From: Lentisphaerae bacterium GWF2_50_93
Lineage (GTDB): Bacteria > Verrucomicrobiota > Lentisphaeria > Victivallales > GWF2-50-93
Direction of reading: 5' to 3'
NCBI GenBank assembly: GCA_001804815.1
Contig: MHBI01000097.1
Coordinates: 61,845-125,844, forward strand
Length of the DNA: 64,000 bases
How positions within the stretch are numbered: position 1 is the stretch's first letter; every line of letters starts with the position of its first letter. Shown here one piece after another: positions 17,368 to 25,992 of this stretch. The notes beneath the pieces were generated by a model. That model worked only from the letters and a program-made list of their open reading frames with translations. It was not told the origin of the DNA and did not search any database. The position numbers were made by a program, and so were the translations under genes.

Positions 17368-19893
17368 TCACTCCTTGAGTTTGTATTTCCCGCGGATTTC
17401 GCGGATCATCTTATTATAGTCCTCTTTGGGCTCTATGTTAAGGGCGACAAGCTTCTTGTAGATGCTGACGGCCGCCTCCGCGGCTTCAGGTGTCTCTTTT
17501 TCCAGATATATCCTGGCGGCCGCCTGGGCGGCTTTCACCAGCCATACCGGATCCCTGATCTCCCCCTTGTCGGTGTCGGCCTGATATCCATATATTATCT
17601 CGCGGTATCTTGCAAGCGCGCTTCCCTTGTCACCTATCATCTCGTCGCATTTGGCGAGCTTGAAAATGGCCTGGTCCCTGAAATTGAGGGGGATGTTGTT
17701 CTTGGCGAGTATCTTCTTGAAATATTCCGAGGCGGTCATGGTGTTCGAGTTGTCGGTGGTCTTCCACGCTATGGAAAAATAGCAGTCTCCAAGACGTCCG
17801 AGGCAGGCGGTCTCAAGGTTCGAGCCGGGCCTTCTTTCAATCGCCTTCGTGTAGAAGGGTATCGCCTTCTCGAACTCATTGGAGTCGGACAGTATGTCGC
17901 CGCGGAGCATGAACCCCTCCGAGACGATGCTTTCATTGGGGAACTTCTCGGAAAGTTCGTCAAGATATTTTACCGCCTTGTCGTTCTTCCCCGCCTTCGA
18001 GGAAATGTATGCGCACTCATAGACTGCCTCGGCAGCGACCGATGGCACCGATGCATACTTTGCGGCGATTTCCTGGAGTACCGCCTCGGCCTTGTCGAAC
18101 TTCCCGCCGTCCCTGAGGAAGTCGGCCTGCCAGAACATGCCTTCGACGGTGAACAGGGAATCGGAATAGTTCTTGCGCAGGGCTTCGAGATCCTTCGCGG
18201 CCGACGCCTCGTCGCCGGCGAGGAAATGCGAATACAGCCTCTTGTACAAGGCGTTCGGGGCCATTTCATCCTTCGGATATGTCTCGACAATCTTAGTGTA
18301 GTTTTCCTCGGCCGCCTTGTAGTTCCCGCTGTCGAAACCGATGTTGCCCATCTCGAAGAAGGCCCTTGGAGCCTCCTCATGGTTCGGGAACCGTTTTGCG
18401 AAATCCGCAAAAACTTCAAGGGCGTCCTCGAACTTCCTGAGCTTCTCCAGGGTCATGCCATAAAGAAAATATGCGTTCTGGTAGTTGTGGCCCTTGTTGA
18501 ACTCCTTCATGTACGAGCCGAGAAGGACGAAGCTCCGCTGGTAGTCCTTCATCGAGAAAACAGCATTTGCCTGCCTGAGGAGGGCTGTTTCACGCGAGGC
18601 CGGATTCTCCTCGGATATCCTTTCGAACTCCGCGGCGGCTTCGGCGAATTTCTTCTCGAGGCACATTATGTCGGCAAGCTGTATCCTCGCCTCGTATTTC
18701 CTATTGGCGTCCGTGGCGTTGTCCACGACATAGTTGAACTTCTCCCTCGCCTCGTTGTAGAGCTTCTCGGAGATGAAGACCTGTCCTGCCTCCTTGGCGG
18801 CGGACAATTTCGTAGCAATGTCTATCTTCGGACTTGCCAGCATCTCCTTGTAGATGTTCACTGCGTCCTGCTGCTTCTTCAGGGGAAAGCATATCCTGGC
18901 CATCTGGAGCCTGACCTTGCTCAAATTCTCGGAATCGGGAAAATTCCTCATGAACTTCTGGCAGGATTCAAGGGCCGCCTCATAGTTGCCGGACAGGGCC
19001 TGCGAATTGATGATCTGCAGGAGGATCTTCTCCTTGTCGGCCTCGTTCTCGGCAAAGAACTCGGCGTCCTTCTGGTAGACGAGGGCGGACTTGAGCTCTT
19101 TTCTCTCCAGATGCGCATTAGCAATGGCGAAACTGGTTATGAACCAAAGCGAATCCGCACCCTGCGCCTGGATCCTCGTCTTCTTGTAGAGATCCTCGGC
19201 CTCCGAGATCTTACCGTCCTTCACGAGAAGAAAGACGGTGAGGAGGCTGTCGGTGGCATTCTTCGGCTCAACCACATTCAGCATCGAACGGGCTTTTTCC
19301 ATGTCGCCCTTGTAGATCGCGACAAGTATCCTCTGCTTCCTGGCATAATCGGCCCATTTAGTGCCTTTACCGACAGTTTCGAGCTTTACATACGCCTTGT
19401 CGGCCTCGTCCCAGTTCAGTTTGCCTACCCATACTGCGGCAATGCCTGAAAGGGATTCGGCATAAATATCTGAGATGTCAGGTGCATTCTTGAGGATCTG
19501 GCTGAACGCTTCAATTGCCCTGTCGGGCTCACCTTCGAGGATGAGGATGTTCGCATTCCAGTAGTCGGCCTTCTGGCTGAAATCCTTGCTGGTTGCCATT
19601 TCGTTTGCGAATTTCGCATTGAACTCCTCGAAATCCTGCCTTGCGCTCTTCGCGTCCCGGCTTCTGACATATGCAGCGAAAAGGCAGAAGTATGCGTCCT
19701 TCAGCGCGACGGGGTCCTCAAGCGCCTCGTTCTTGTACTGGTTGTAGAACTTGGCGGCCAGCGAATAGTATCCGTCGTTGAAGGCCTTGTCGCCGATCTG
19801 CCGCGACCTGTAATATTTGCCGTTGGCATCCTGGGCCGATACTGAAAAGGCAAAAACAGCTGAAAGTAAAATTATTCTTATTGCTGACATCAT
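17368..19893 (-). CDS. Large periplasmic TPR protein
   Basis: 841 residues with a signal peptide (ILLSAVFAFSVSA) followed by tetratricopeptide repeats along the whole length; examples are the QKADYWNANILILEGEPDRA region, ALEVFADFAKRFPNHEEAPR and AIPFYTKAIERRPG. It would act as a periplasmic protein-binding scaffold. It heads a tight operon with exbB, exbD, tonB-like and zinc-ribbon genes, so it probably serves the same machine. ATG at 19893 or the next codon. Confidence 0.85.
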   Translation of the reverse strand: MMSAIRIILLSAVFAFSVSAQDANGKYYRSRQIGDKAFNDGYYSLAAKFYNQYKNEALEDPVALKDAYFCLFAAYVRSRDAKSARQDFEEFNAKFANEMATSKDFSQKADYWNANILILEGEPDRAIEAFSQILKNAPDISDIYAESLSGIAAVWVGKLNWDEADKAYVKLETVGKGTKWADYARKQRILVAIYKGDMEKARSMLNVVEPKNATDSLLTVFLLVKDGKISEAEDLYKKTRIQAQGADSLWFITSFAIANAHLERKELKSALVYQKDAEFFAENEADKEKILLQIINSQALSGNYEAALESCQKFMRNFPDSENLSKVRLQMARICFPLKKQQDAVNIYKEMLASPKIDIATKLSAAKEAGQVFISEKLYNEAREKFNYVVDNATDANRKYEARIQLADIMCLEKKFAEAAAEFERISEENPASRETALLRQANAVFSMKDYQRSFVLLGSYMKEFNKGHNYQNAYFLYGMTLEKLRKFEDALEVFADFAKRFPNHEEAPRAFFEMGNIGFDSGNYKAAEENYTKIVETYPKDEMAPNALYKRLYSHFLAGDEASAAKDLEALRKNYSDSLFTVEGMFWQADFLRDGGKFDKAEAVLQEIAAKYASVPSVAAEAVYECAYISSKAGKNDKAVKYLDELSEKFPNESIVSEGFMLRGDILSDSNEFEKAIPFYTKAIERRPGSNLETACLGRLGDCYFSIAWKTTDNSNTMTASEYFKKILAKNNIPLNFRDQAIFKLAKCDEMIGDKGSALARYREIIYGYQADTDKGEIRDPVWLVKAAQAAARIYLEKETPEAAEAAVSIYKKLVALNIEPKEDYNKMIREIRGKYKLKE

Positions 19894-20013
19894 AGAACTT
19901 CATTCTAAAGTTTAATATTATAAGTAGAAAAGAGGCATACTTTATTTAATGTCAGGGCTATTTACAAGATATGAAGTTTTATTTTATATCAAGCAGTCAA
20001 ATTATGCCGATTT

Positions 20014-20222
20014 CCTGCAGGGGCAAGTCGGATTTAATGTTTTTTGTTCGTAGCGCATGTTTGCGCGTTAAGGTAGGTACGTGCTTCAGCATGTACCATC
20101 TTAAACTAAGAATGGGACAGGCTAAAGCCCGTCCCTACTTTAAGAACGCGCAAACATGCGCTACTACCAAGCGAAATACACCCGTAAACAGCCTTGTCTA
20201 CAAATCCGACAGGCTCCTGCGG
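20014..20222. repeat. Three-level nested palindrome (G around B around A)
   Basis: Outer arms G are cctgcaggggcaagtcggat (20014-) and aaatccgacaggctcctgcg (20202-). Inside lie family B arms, ttcgtagcgcatgtttgcgc (to 20069) and gcgcaaacatgcgctactac (from about 20148). Inside those is a complete family A element at 20070-20141, the near reverse complement of 12501-12573. No coding sequence was seen between 19894 and 20320. Confidence 0.8.
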
Positions 20223-20320
20223 AGGCGCAAGCCTTTGGTCAAAATATATTTAAATAATCAAGAAACACGCAGGGTGGTGTCGCTACACACAACTGCGACA
20301 AGTTCCAGCTTAAATATTAT

Positions 20321-21409
20321 TTACTCTTTTTCTTCTTTCTCGGGGGCTTCGGCCTTGGCACCGGACTTGACCTTCTCGTAGATCTTCTCGAGCATCTTCT
20401 TCTGCATTTCCGGATTCTCCAGGAGGGTGGCCTTTACTGCATCCCTGCCCTGTCCGAGCTGTTCGCTGCCGAAGGAGAACCATGAACCCTTCTTCTCGAT
20501 GATCTTGTATTCTATCGCGGCATCTATTATCGAACCGGCGCGGGATATGCCCTCGTTGAAGTTGATGTCGAACTCTGCAACCTTGAACGGCGGCGCGAGC
20601 TTGTTCTTGACGACCTTGACCCTCGTCCTGTTTCCGGTGACTCCGCCGGCCGCGTCCTTGATGGATGTCACCCTGCGGATGTCCATCCTGATCGAGCTGT
20701 AGAACTTCATCGCGTTTCCACCGGGGGTGGTTTCGGGGTTTCCGAACATAACGCCGATCTTCTCGCGGATCTGGTTGGTGAATATGCAGCATGTGCGGCT
20801 GCGGCTGATCGCTCCGGTGAGCTTCCTGAGGGCCTGCGACATTAGGCGCGCCTGCAGCCCCATGAACGAATCGCCCATCTGTCCTTCAAGTTCGGCCTTA
20901 GGTACAAGGGCTGCCACGGAGTCGATCACGACTACGTCCACCGAATTGCTCTTCACAAGCGTCTCCGTTATGCTGAGGGCGTCTTCACCGCAGTCCGGCT
21001 GCGAGATAAGGAGGGTGTCGAGGTTGACACCTATCATCTTCGCGTACTGCGGATCAAAGGCGTGTTCTGCATCGATGAGCGCACCGACTCCGCCGCCGCG
21101 CTGGGCGTTCGCGATTATGTGCAGGCAGAGAGTGGATTTACCTGATGATTCCGGACCATAGATCTCGACGACTCTTCCGCGTGGTACGCCGCCAATTCCG
21201 AGGGCGATATCGAGAGTGAGCGCGCCGGTGCTGATGATCGGGATGTCCACATGCATGCTGGTGTCGCCGAGGCGCATTATGGAGCCCTTGCCGTATTCCT
21301 TTTCAATCTGGCTTATTGCTATTGTAAGGTTCTTGTCGCGCACATTTTTGTCGCTCTTGTCGGCTTTGTCCGCCTTTTCAGCCTTCTCAGCTTTTTCGTT
21401 GTCAGCCAT
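20321..21409 (-). CDS. recA: Recombinase A
   Basis: RecA drives homologous recombination and the SOS response. Present are Walker A GPESSGKST, the MAW-type loop region EIYGPE, Walker B VVVIDSVAAL, loop L1/L2 residues (QMGDSFMG; NPETTPGGNAMKFY) and the Lys/Glu-rich C-terminus. The N-terminus is extended by a low-complexity Ala-Glu-Lys-Asp stretch of about 22 residues before the conserved core. A ggagga site precedes the ATG. No LexA-type box was recognised upstream. Confidence 0.97.
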   Translation of the reverse strand: MADNEKAEKAEKADKADKSDKNVRDKNLTIAISQIEKEYGKGSIMRLGDTSMHVDIPIISTGALTLDIALGIGGVPRGRVVEIYGPESSGKSTLCLHIIANAQRGGGVGALIDAEHAFDPQYAKMIGVNLDTLLISQPDCGEDALSITETLVKSNSVDVVVIDSVAALVPKAELEGQMGDSFMGLQARLMSQALRKLTGAISRSRTCCIFTNQIREKIGVMFGNPETTPGGNAMKFYSSIRMDIRRVTSIKDAAGGVTGNRTRVKVVKNKLAPPFKVAEFDINFNEGISRAGSIIDAAIEYKIIEKKGSWFSFGSEQLGQGRDAVKATLLENPEMQKKMLEKIYEKVKSGAKAEAPEKEEKE

Positions 21410-21712
21410 TTCAAATCCTCCGTTATAAAATAAATTGTGTTAAATTATGATTGAAATCCAAGTTCCCTGAAGTTCAAGAAAACAGAATTGTTACATATAC
21501 CCTTTGCGTCCGTTCTTCAAGCGGGCGCGGTATTTTTAATGGAAATTAGAATACTGCAATCTGCATATGGAAAAACGTATTCCATCATGCGAAATCCTCC
21601 CGTCCAATTGCCGACCAGAGGCCAGCGTTCCATTGTAATTTCTAATCATCCCCCCATGTCGAGTCCTGATTTAAATTTGTCACTTTGCCTATCTGCTTGC
21701 CACGGCGAAGCC

Positions 21713-21770
21713 AGTATGCCAGTTTCGCCGAAACTGGCTCGGAGGCGGTTTCGGCGAAACCGCCATACTT
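21713..21770. repeat. Double-hairpin palindrome, family A (cgccga type)
   Basis: Outer arms agtatg and catact enclose gccagtttcgccgaaactggc (as a 21-base hairpin, 21718-21738) and ggcggtttcggcgaaaccgcc (21743-21763). The rest of 21410-22076 shows no gene; a short inverted repeat (ggaaattaga / taatttct) lies around 21540-21645. Confidence 0.78.
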
Positions 21771-22076
21771 AATTCATTCGATATTCAAAGTCCGACTTGT
21801 CCGCCATAGCCTCTTAGCGGCGGCGGATGTTTACTTTTTTAATATTCTTCTAACTTGCACCTCCCTCCTTTGTACGATATTGTAATATTGGATTTTCCAA
21901 TACAGGTGGAATTCCATCTGCCATTGTGAAACCCACGCAAAAAGCGACTTTCACTAACATATATTAGCATTTGTCCGCTTTGTCAAGGCGAGTTCTTAAA
22001 TTTTCCGCATATGCCTGGCCGGACAAAGGCAGTTTTCCCGTAAAAAGAGGAAGCCCAGCTGATAAGCAGTGTAAAT

Positions 22077-22342
22077 ATGAAATGTCCAAAATGCCAACAT
22101 AAATTCTACTTCTTTGAGGTATGGACGATTACTCGATGGAGTTCACTTGTCTGTCCAGATTGCCATTCCAGATGGAACCGTAGATTGGATTTGCAGTCAT
22201 CCTTTTTATTTTAATACCCCTTGTGGATGCCGCAACCATCCGATTGAGAGCTGCAAAGAAACGAACTGGATGGGAAAGAATATTAGGAGACAAAACAGAA
22301 CGGGCTGTTCAACGGGGGACTGGGTCAGGCCCGCGCAATTGA
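22077..22342 (+). pseudogene. Frameshifted small zinc-ribbon membrane protein (possible)
   Basis: The ATG at 22077 opens MKCPKCQHKFYFFEVW, with a second pair VCPDCHSRW: a two-CxxC zinc ribbon. The frame stops at 22214 after a T-rich run. One base inserted in that run would continue into a hydrophobic segment, FILIPLVDAATIRLRAAKKR, and then to 22342. This suggests a small membrane-anchored zinc-ribbon gene broken by a one-base frameshift. No clear ribosome site is seen, and the alternative frame 22114-22368 looks random. Confidence 0.35.
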
Positions 22343-22367
22343 CAAATTCGACAGGAATGGTGATATA

Positions 22368-24389
22368 ATGGAAACGGTATTACTCAGAGATCTGGCGATC
22401 GTGATGGGGATTGCCGCGGCCGCGACTTTCCTCTGCCACTGGTTCCGGCAGCCCGTCGTCATCGGCTATCTGCTGGCCGGGCTCATAATCGGGCCGTACA
22501 CACCTCCATTCTCCCTGGTGAAGGACATACACAGCATCCACACCATGGCGGAACTCGGACTGGTGTTCCTGATGTTCGCGCTGGGACTGGAATTCAGCCT
22601 GCCGAAACTGCGCCGGGTGGGATATGCCGCGACCCTTGCGGCGAGCTTCGAAGTGCTGGGAATGCTCGGGATAGGCTATCTGCTGGGCCGTCTCTTCGGA
22701 TGGAGCCAGGGCAACAGCCTCTTCCTTGGAGCCATCCTTTCCATGAGCAGTACGACCATCATCGTAAAAGTCTTCATGGACATGAAGCTAATCAAGGAGG
22801 ACTTCGCACAGGTCGTATTCGGAATACTGATCCTGGAGGACATTGTGGCTGTCCTGATCCTCTCCGTCCTGTCCGGTCTTGGAGACGGTGGAGACGCCAA
22901 GGTGGAACTCCTGGTAAGATCCATGTTTAAAATCAGTTTTTTCATTATCCTCTTCCTGGTTTTTGGACTGCTGATAGTACCGCGGATCCTGAAATGGGTG
23001 GCGCGCTTCCAGGTTAGGGAAATGATGGGGATAGTCGCGCTGGCGCTGTGCCTGGGCGGTGCGCTGCTGGCGGCGACATTCGGATTTTCAGTCGCCCTGG
23101 GGGCTTTCCTGATCGGAGCGGTCATCGCCGCATCAAAGGAGATTGTCCAGATCACGGACTGGATGCATCCGGTCCGCGACATGTTCAGCGCCATCTTCTT
23201 TGTTTCCGCCGGCATGCTGATCGAGCCGCAGATCCTATGGGAATACAAATGGCCCATACTCATCATCTCCATTGCGACCCTGGTGGGCAAGATCATAACG
23301 GACTCCGCAGGTGCGTTCCTGGCAGGGCTCAACCTAAAGACCTCCTTCAAGATCGGCGTCAGCCTGGGCCAGATCGGAGAGTTCTCCTTTGTAATCGCCA
23401 GCCTGGGGGCCTCCCTCAAGTTGACAAGCGACTTCTTTTTCCCGCTGGCTGTGGCGGTGTCCTCGCTGACGACGCTCTGCACTCCATATCTGATCCGCAA
23501 CGCCGACGGCATAGTTGACATCTTCATGAAGGCGACCCCCGATCCAGTACTGAAGGCATTGAACAATTATCAGGCATGGCTCCTGAAGCCGTCCGGACCC
23601 GGCGGAAAGCTCTCTGCAACGCGCGTATTTTCAAGATACCTTGTCAGGATGCTGGTGTATGTGGCTGTCCTCATAGGTGTCTTGATGCTGACCCAGGGGA
23701 TTGCACGTATCATACCATACGCTCTTCCATCAGCCGATCCACGTCCGTTCCAGTTCATAATATTGGCAGTCTGCGCCTTTGTCTCGCTGCCGTTGTTCAT
23801 GGCCACGGCAAAATATGGGAACCATGTCCTTCTCCTGCTGGTGACGATGAGCCCCACAATGCTCAGGATAATGAACGTGCGCTACTTCTACAACGTCACA
23901 CTCACCTCCCTTTTCTGCATGCTTGGGACGATCTACCTTCTCTCAGTGTATTCTTTCCTGCATTCGTGGATGTACTCCTGGAGCCTTGTCTCAATGGTCA
24001 TCCTTTGCGGGCTCCTTGCCCGCAGGAGAATATCATCTGGCACGGAGGCCCTGGAAAAATTGCTGGATGAAGTGCTGGGACTTGCGACCAGCGAACCAAC
24101 ACGGCAGGCCATCCTGACGGTTGAGAAGACTTCATTCCTGCACGGCATCAGCGAGCCAATTGCGCTGTCGGAGGACGCGCCGTCCATCCAGAAGAGCCTC
24201 CGATCACTACGCCTGCGCGAACAGACAGGAGTAAGCGTCGTCGCCATCTACCGTGACGGCGAACACATCCCCAACCCATCGCCGGACACTTCTCTTCTGC
24301 CGAACGACATTCTTCTGATTGTCGGCAACGAGGATGAGCGCAGGAAAGCCCAGGAGATCCTGCTTGGAACAGGCAGGGACGTGGAATGA
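22368..24389 (+). CDS. CPA2 monovalent cation:proton antiporter with TrkA_C domain
   Basis: About 13 membrane helices of the KefB/GerN-type antiporter fold, with MAELGLVFLMFALGLEFSL near residue 65 and the paired acidic segment GILILEDIVAVLIL near residue 150. After the transporter and a second hydrophobic block (410-550), residues ~600-665 form a TrkA_C regulatory domain (GVSVVAIYRDGEHIPNPSPD, then LLPNDILLIVG). No TrkA_N nucleotide-binding domain is present. Predicted role: K+ or Na+ exchange for protons at the inner membrane. 673 residues. Confidence 0.9.
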   Translation: METVLLRDLAIVMGIAAAATFLCHWFRQPVVIGYLLAGLIIGPYTPPFSLVKDIHSIHTMAELGLVFLMFALGLEFSLPKLRRVGYAATLAASFEVLGMLGIGYLLGRLFGWSQGNSLFLGAILSMSSTTIIVKVFMDMKLIKEDFAQVVFGILILEDIVAVLILSVLSGLGDGGDAKVELLVRSMFKISFFIILFLVFGLLIVPRILKWVARFQVREMMGIVALALCLGGALLAATFGFSVALGAFLIGAVIAASKEIVQITDWMHPVRDMFSAIFFVSAGMLIEPQILWEYKWPILIISIATLVGKIITDSAGAFLAGLNLKTSFKIGVSLGQIGEFSFVIASLGASLKLTSDFFFPLAVAVSSLTTLCTPYLIRNADGIVDIFMKATPDPVLKALNNYQAWLLKPSGPGGKLSATRVFSRYLVRMLVYVAVLIGVLMLTQGIARIIPYALPSADPRPFQFIILAVCAFVSLPLFMATAKYGNHVLLLLVTMSPTMLRIMNVRYFYNVTLTSLFCMLGTIYLLSVYSFLHSWMYSWSLVSMVILCGLLARRRISSGTEALEKLLDEVLGLATSEPTRQAILTVEKTSFLHGISEPIALSEDAPSIQKSLRSLRLREQTGVSVVAIYRDGEHIPNPSPDTSLLPNDILLIVGNEDERRKAQEILLGTGRDVE

Positions 24390-24442
24390 ATACGGTTGTT
24401 AACCTAGATATTGCATTTGATTGTTGAGTTCAGCAATATCTA

Positions 24443-24830
24443 CCCTGCCGGCATCGGTGGAGAAGAAAAAGAAAAGACTGCCAGCATGGGTGCTGGCGAT
24501 CCGGCAAGATGGCATGGTACGCCGGCACCCCTGCCGGCATCGGCGGAAAAGAGAAAGAAAATCTGCCAGCATGGGTGCTGGCGGTCCGGCAAGATGGCAT
24601 CGGCGGAAAAGAGAAAGAAAATCTGCCAGCATGGGTGCTGGCGGTCCGGCAAGATGGCATGGTACGCCGGCACCCCTGCCGGCATCGGTGGAAAAGAGAA
24701 AGAAAAGACTGCCAGCATGGGTGCTGGCGGTCCGGCAAGATGGCATGGTACGCCGGCACCCCTGCCGGCATCGGTGGAGAAGAAAAAGAAAAGACTGCCA
24801 GCAAGGGTGCTGGCGGTCCGGCAAGAGAAA
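24443..24830. repeat. Tandem array of double-hairpin units
   Basis: Five units of about 85 bases, with one truncated by exact duplication of a 60-base segment: 24541-24600 and 24601-24660 are identical. Each full unit has two palindromes, gccagcatgggtgctggc and gccggcacccctgccggc, separated by an A/G-rich stretch (gaaaagagaaagaaaa). The array lies exactly between two convergent genes. It is open in several frames on both strands, but this follows from the repeat composition; I see no reason to call a protein. Confidence 0.9.
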
Positions 24831-24839
24831 AAAGAAGTT

Positions 24840-25781
24840 TCACTTCGGCCAGAGGTAGCAGAGGTATCCAATGTATATGATGACCAGGATGGCACCTTCG
24901 AATCTGCTGATGGTGAATCCGGTTTTCATCAAAGGGAAAAGAAGCAAGGTGGTAAAGACCATGACGCCTATGTCGGAATTGCTTATCCCAGGAGCGTATA
25001 TCGGCTCAATCATTCCGGCTATACCGACAATGCAGAGGATGTTGAAGATGTTTGATCCGACAATGTTGCCGATTGATATGTCGGACTGCTTCTTGATGGC
25101 GGCCATGACCGAAGTGGCCAATTCCGGAAGGCTTGTTCCGGCGGCTACAATCGTAAGGCCTATGACGGCTTCGCTTATGCCGAACCTCTGCGCTATCATC
25201 ACGGAGCCTTCCACAAAGACCCTGGCTCCGGCGACAAGCGCCACAAGTCCGGCTACTATGAAAAAAAGACAGACTACTGTTCCGTATTCCGTATGGATTT
25301 CGGCTGAAATTCCGGCTTCAATGTTTTTCTTCACTTCTTTTCTGGCCATCCTGACAACAGTGACCATATAGACTATCAGACCGACAAAAAACACAACGGC
25401 TTCAGTCCGGCTGAAAGTCCTGTCCCAGAAAAACATGACGAACAGAATTGTCGCGGCTATCATTACAGGAACATCGAATCTGATGAGCTGCATCTGGACT
25501 TTTAGCGGACGGACAAGTGCGGATACTCCGAGTATCAATGCTATGTTGAAGATATTGGAACCCACCACGTTGCCGATGGAGATCTCGCCGTGGTGCCCAA
25601 TTGCGGCATCGATGCTGACGACAAGTTCCGGACAGCTTGTCCCGAAGGCTACGACAGTGAGTCCGACGACAAGTGGAGTGACTCCGGCCTTGACTGCGAA
25701 GCTCGCACCTCCGGCTACGAGCCATTCGGCCCCGTAGTACAGGAGGATAAATCCCGCAATTATGAGTATCGTCTCAACCAT
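24840..25781 (-). CDS. Calcium/sodium antiporter, CaCA family (YrbG-like)
   Basis: Ten-helix exchanger with both alpha repeats: GTSCPELVVSIDAA with GNVVGSNIFNIALI in the first half and GTSLPELATSVMAA with GNIVGSNIFNILCI in the second. These glutamates and asparagines bind Na+ and Ca2+. 313 residues, inner membrane. Its stop codon lies at the edge of the hairpin array. Confidence 0.95.
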   Translation of the reverse strand: MVETILIIAGFILLYYGAEWLVAGGASFAVKAGVTPLVVGLTVVAFGTSCPELVVSIDAAIGHHGEISIGNVVGSNIFNIALILGVSALVRPLKVQMQLIRFDVPVMIAATILFVMFFWDRTFSRTEAVVFFVGLIVYMVTVVRMARKEVKKNIEAGISAEIHTEYGTVVCLFFIVAGLVALVAGARVFVEGSVMIAQRFGISEAVIGLTIVAAGTSLPELATSVMAAIKKQSDISIGNIVGSNIFNILCIVGIAGMIEPIYAPGISNSDIGVMVFTTLLLFPLMKTGFTISRFEGAILVIIYIGYLCYLWPK

Positions 25782-25801
25782 GGATTGATCCCAGGATTAA
25801 A

Positions 25802-25986
25802 TGAAATTTGTCTGAAAAGTAGCACAGACATTCTTGTCTGTGGGTTCAAATTTCACTTTCAATCGCAGCCCAGCCTTCTAAGAAACTATGGCATGGCACG
25901 CAGGAATGTCCGCGTTACCCTCCCACAACCGTCCAGCTACGCACGTACCTAGAAGAATGGTACAGGCTAAAGCCCGTACCTACTTG
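25802..25986. repeat. Family C copy followed by half of a family A element
   Basis: Family C: gtctgaaaagtagcacagac, a hairpin acagacattcttgtctgt, the shared linker caaatttcactttcaatcgc, and the second arm caggaatgtccgcgtta (to about 25918). Then 25939-25986 is the right half of a family A element (cacgtacct ... ggtacaggctaaagcccgtacc). It lies upstream of the exchanger and downstream of secDF. Confidence 0.7.
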
Positions 25987-25992
25987 TCAGTA

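Noticed and set aside
17137..19449. A 770-codon open frame on the plus strand opposite the TPR gene
   Set aside because: The minus strand TPR protein has a signal peptide and clear repeats and fits the operon. The long antisense frame follows from its codon bias and has no recognisable domain or ribosome site.
21410..21470. LexA box upstream of recA
   Set aside because: No convincing CTGT-N8-ACAG or PVC-type palindrome was seen in the leader.
22114..22368. 84-codon frame just before the antiporter gene
   Set aside because: It has no ribosome site or recognisable motif; the shifted zinc-ribbon frame explains the region better.
24411..25055. Overlapping open frames on both strands across the hairpin array
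   Set aside because: Tandem repeats lacking stop codons stay open in several frames. The predicted proteins are repetitive and carry no start signal of note.
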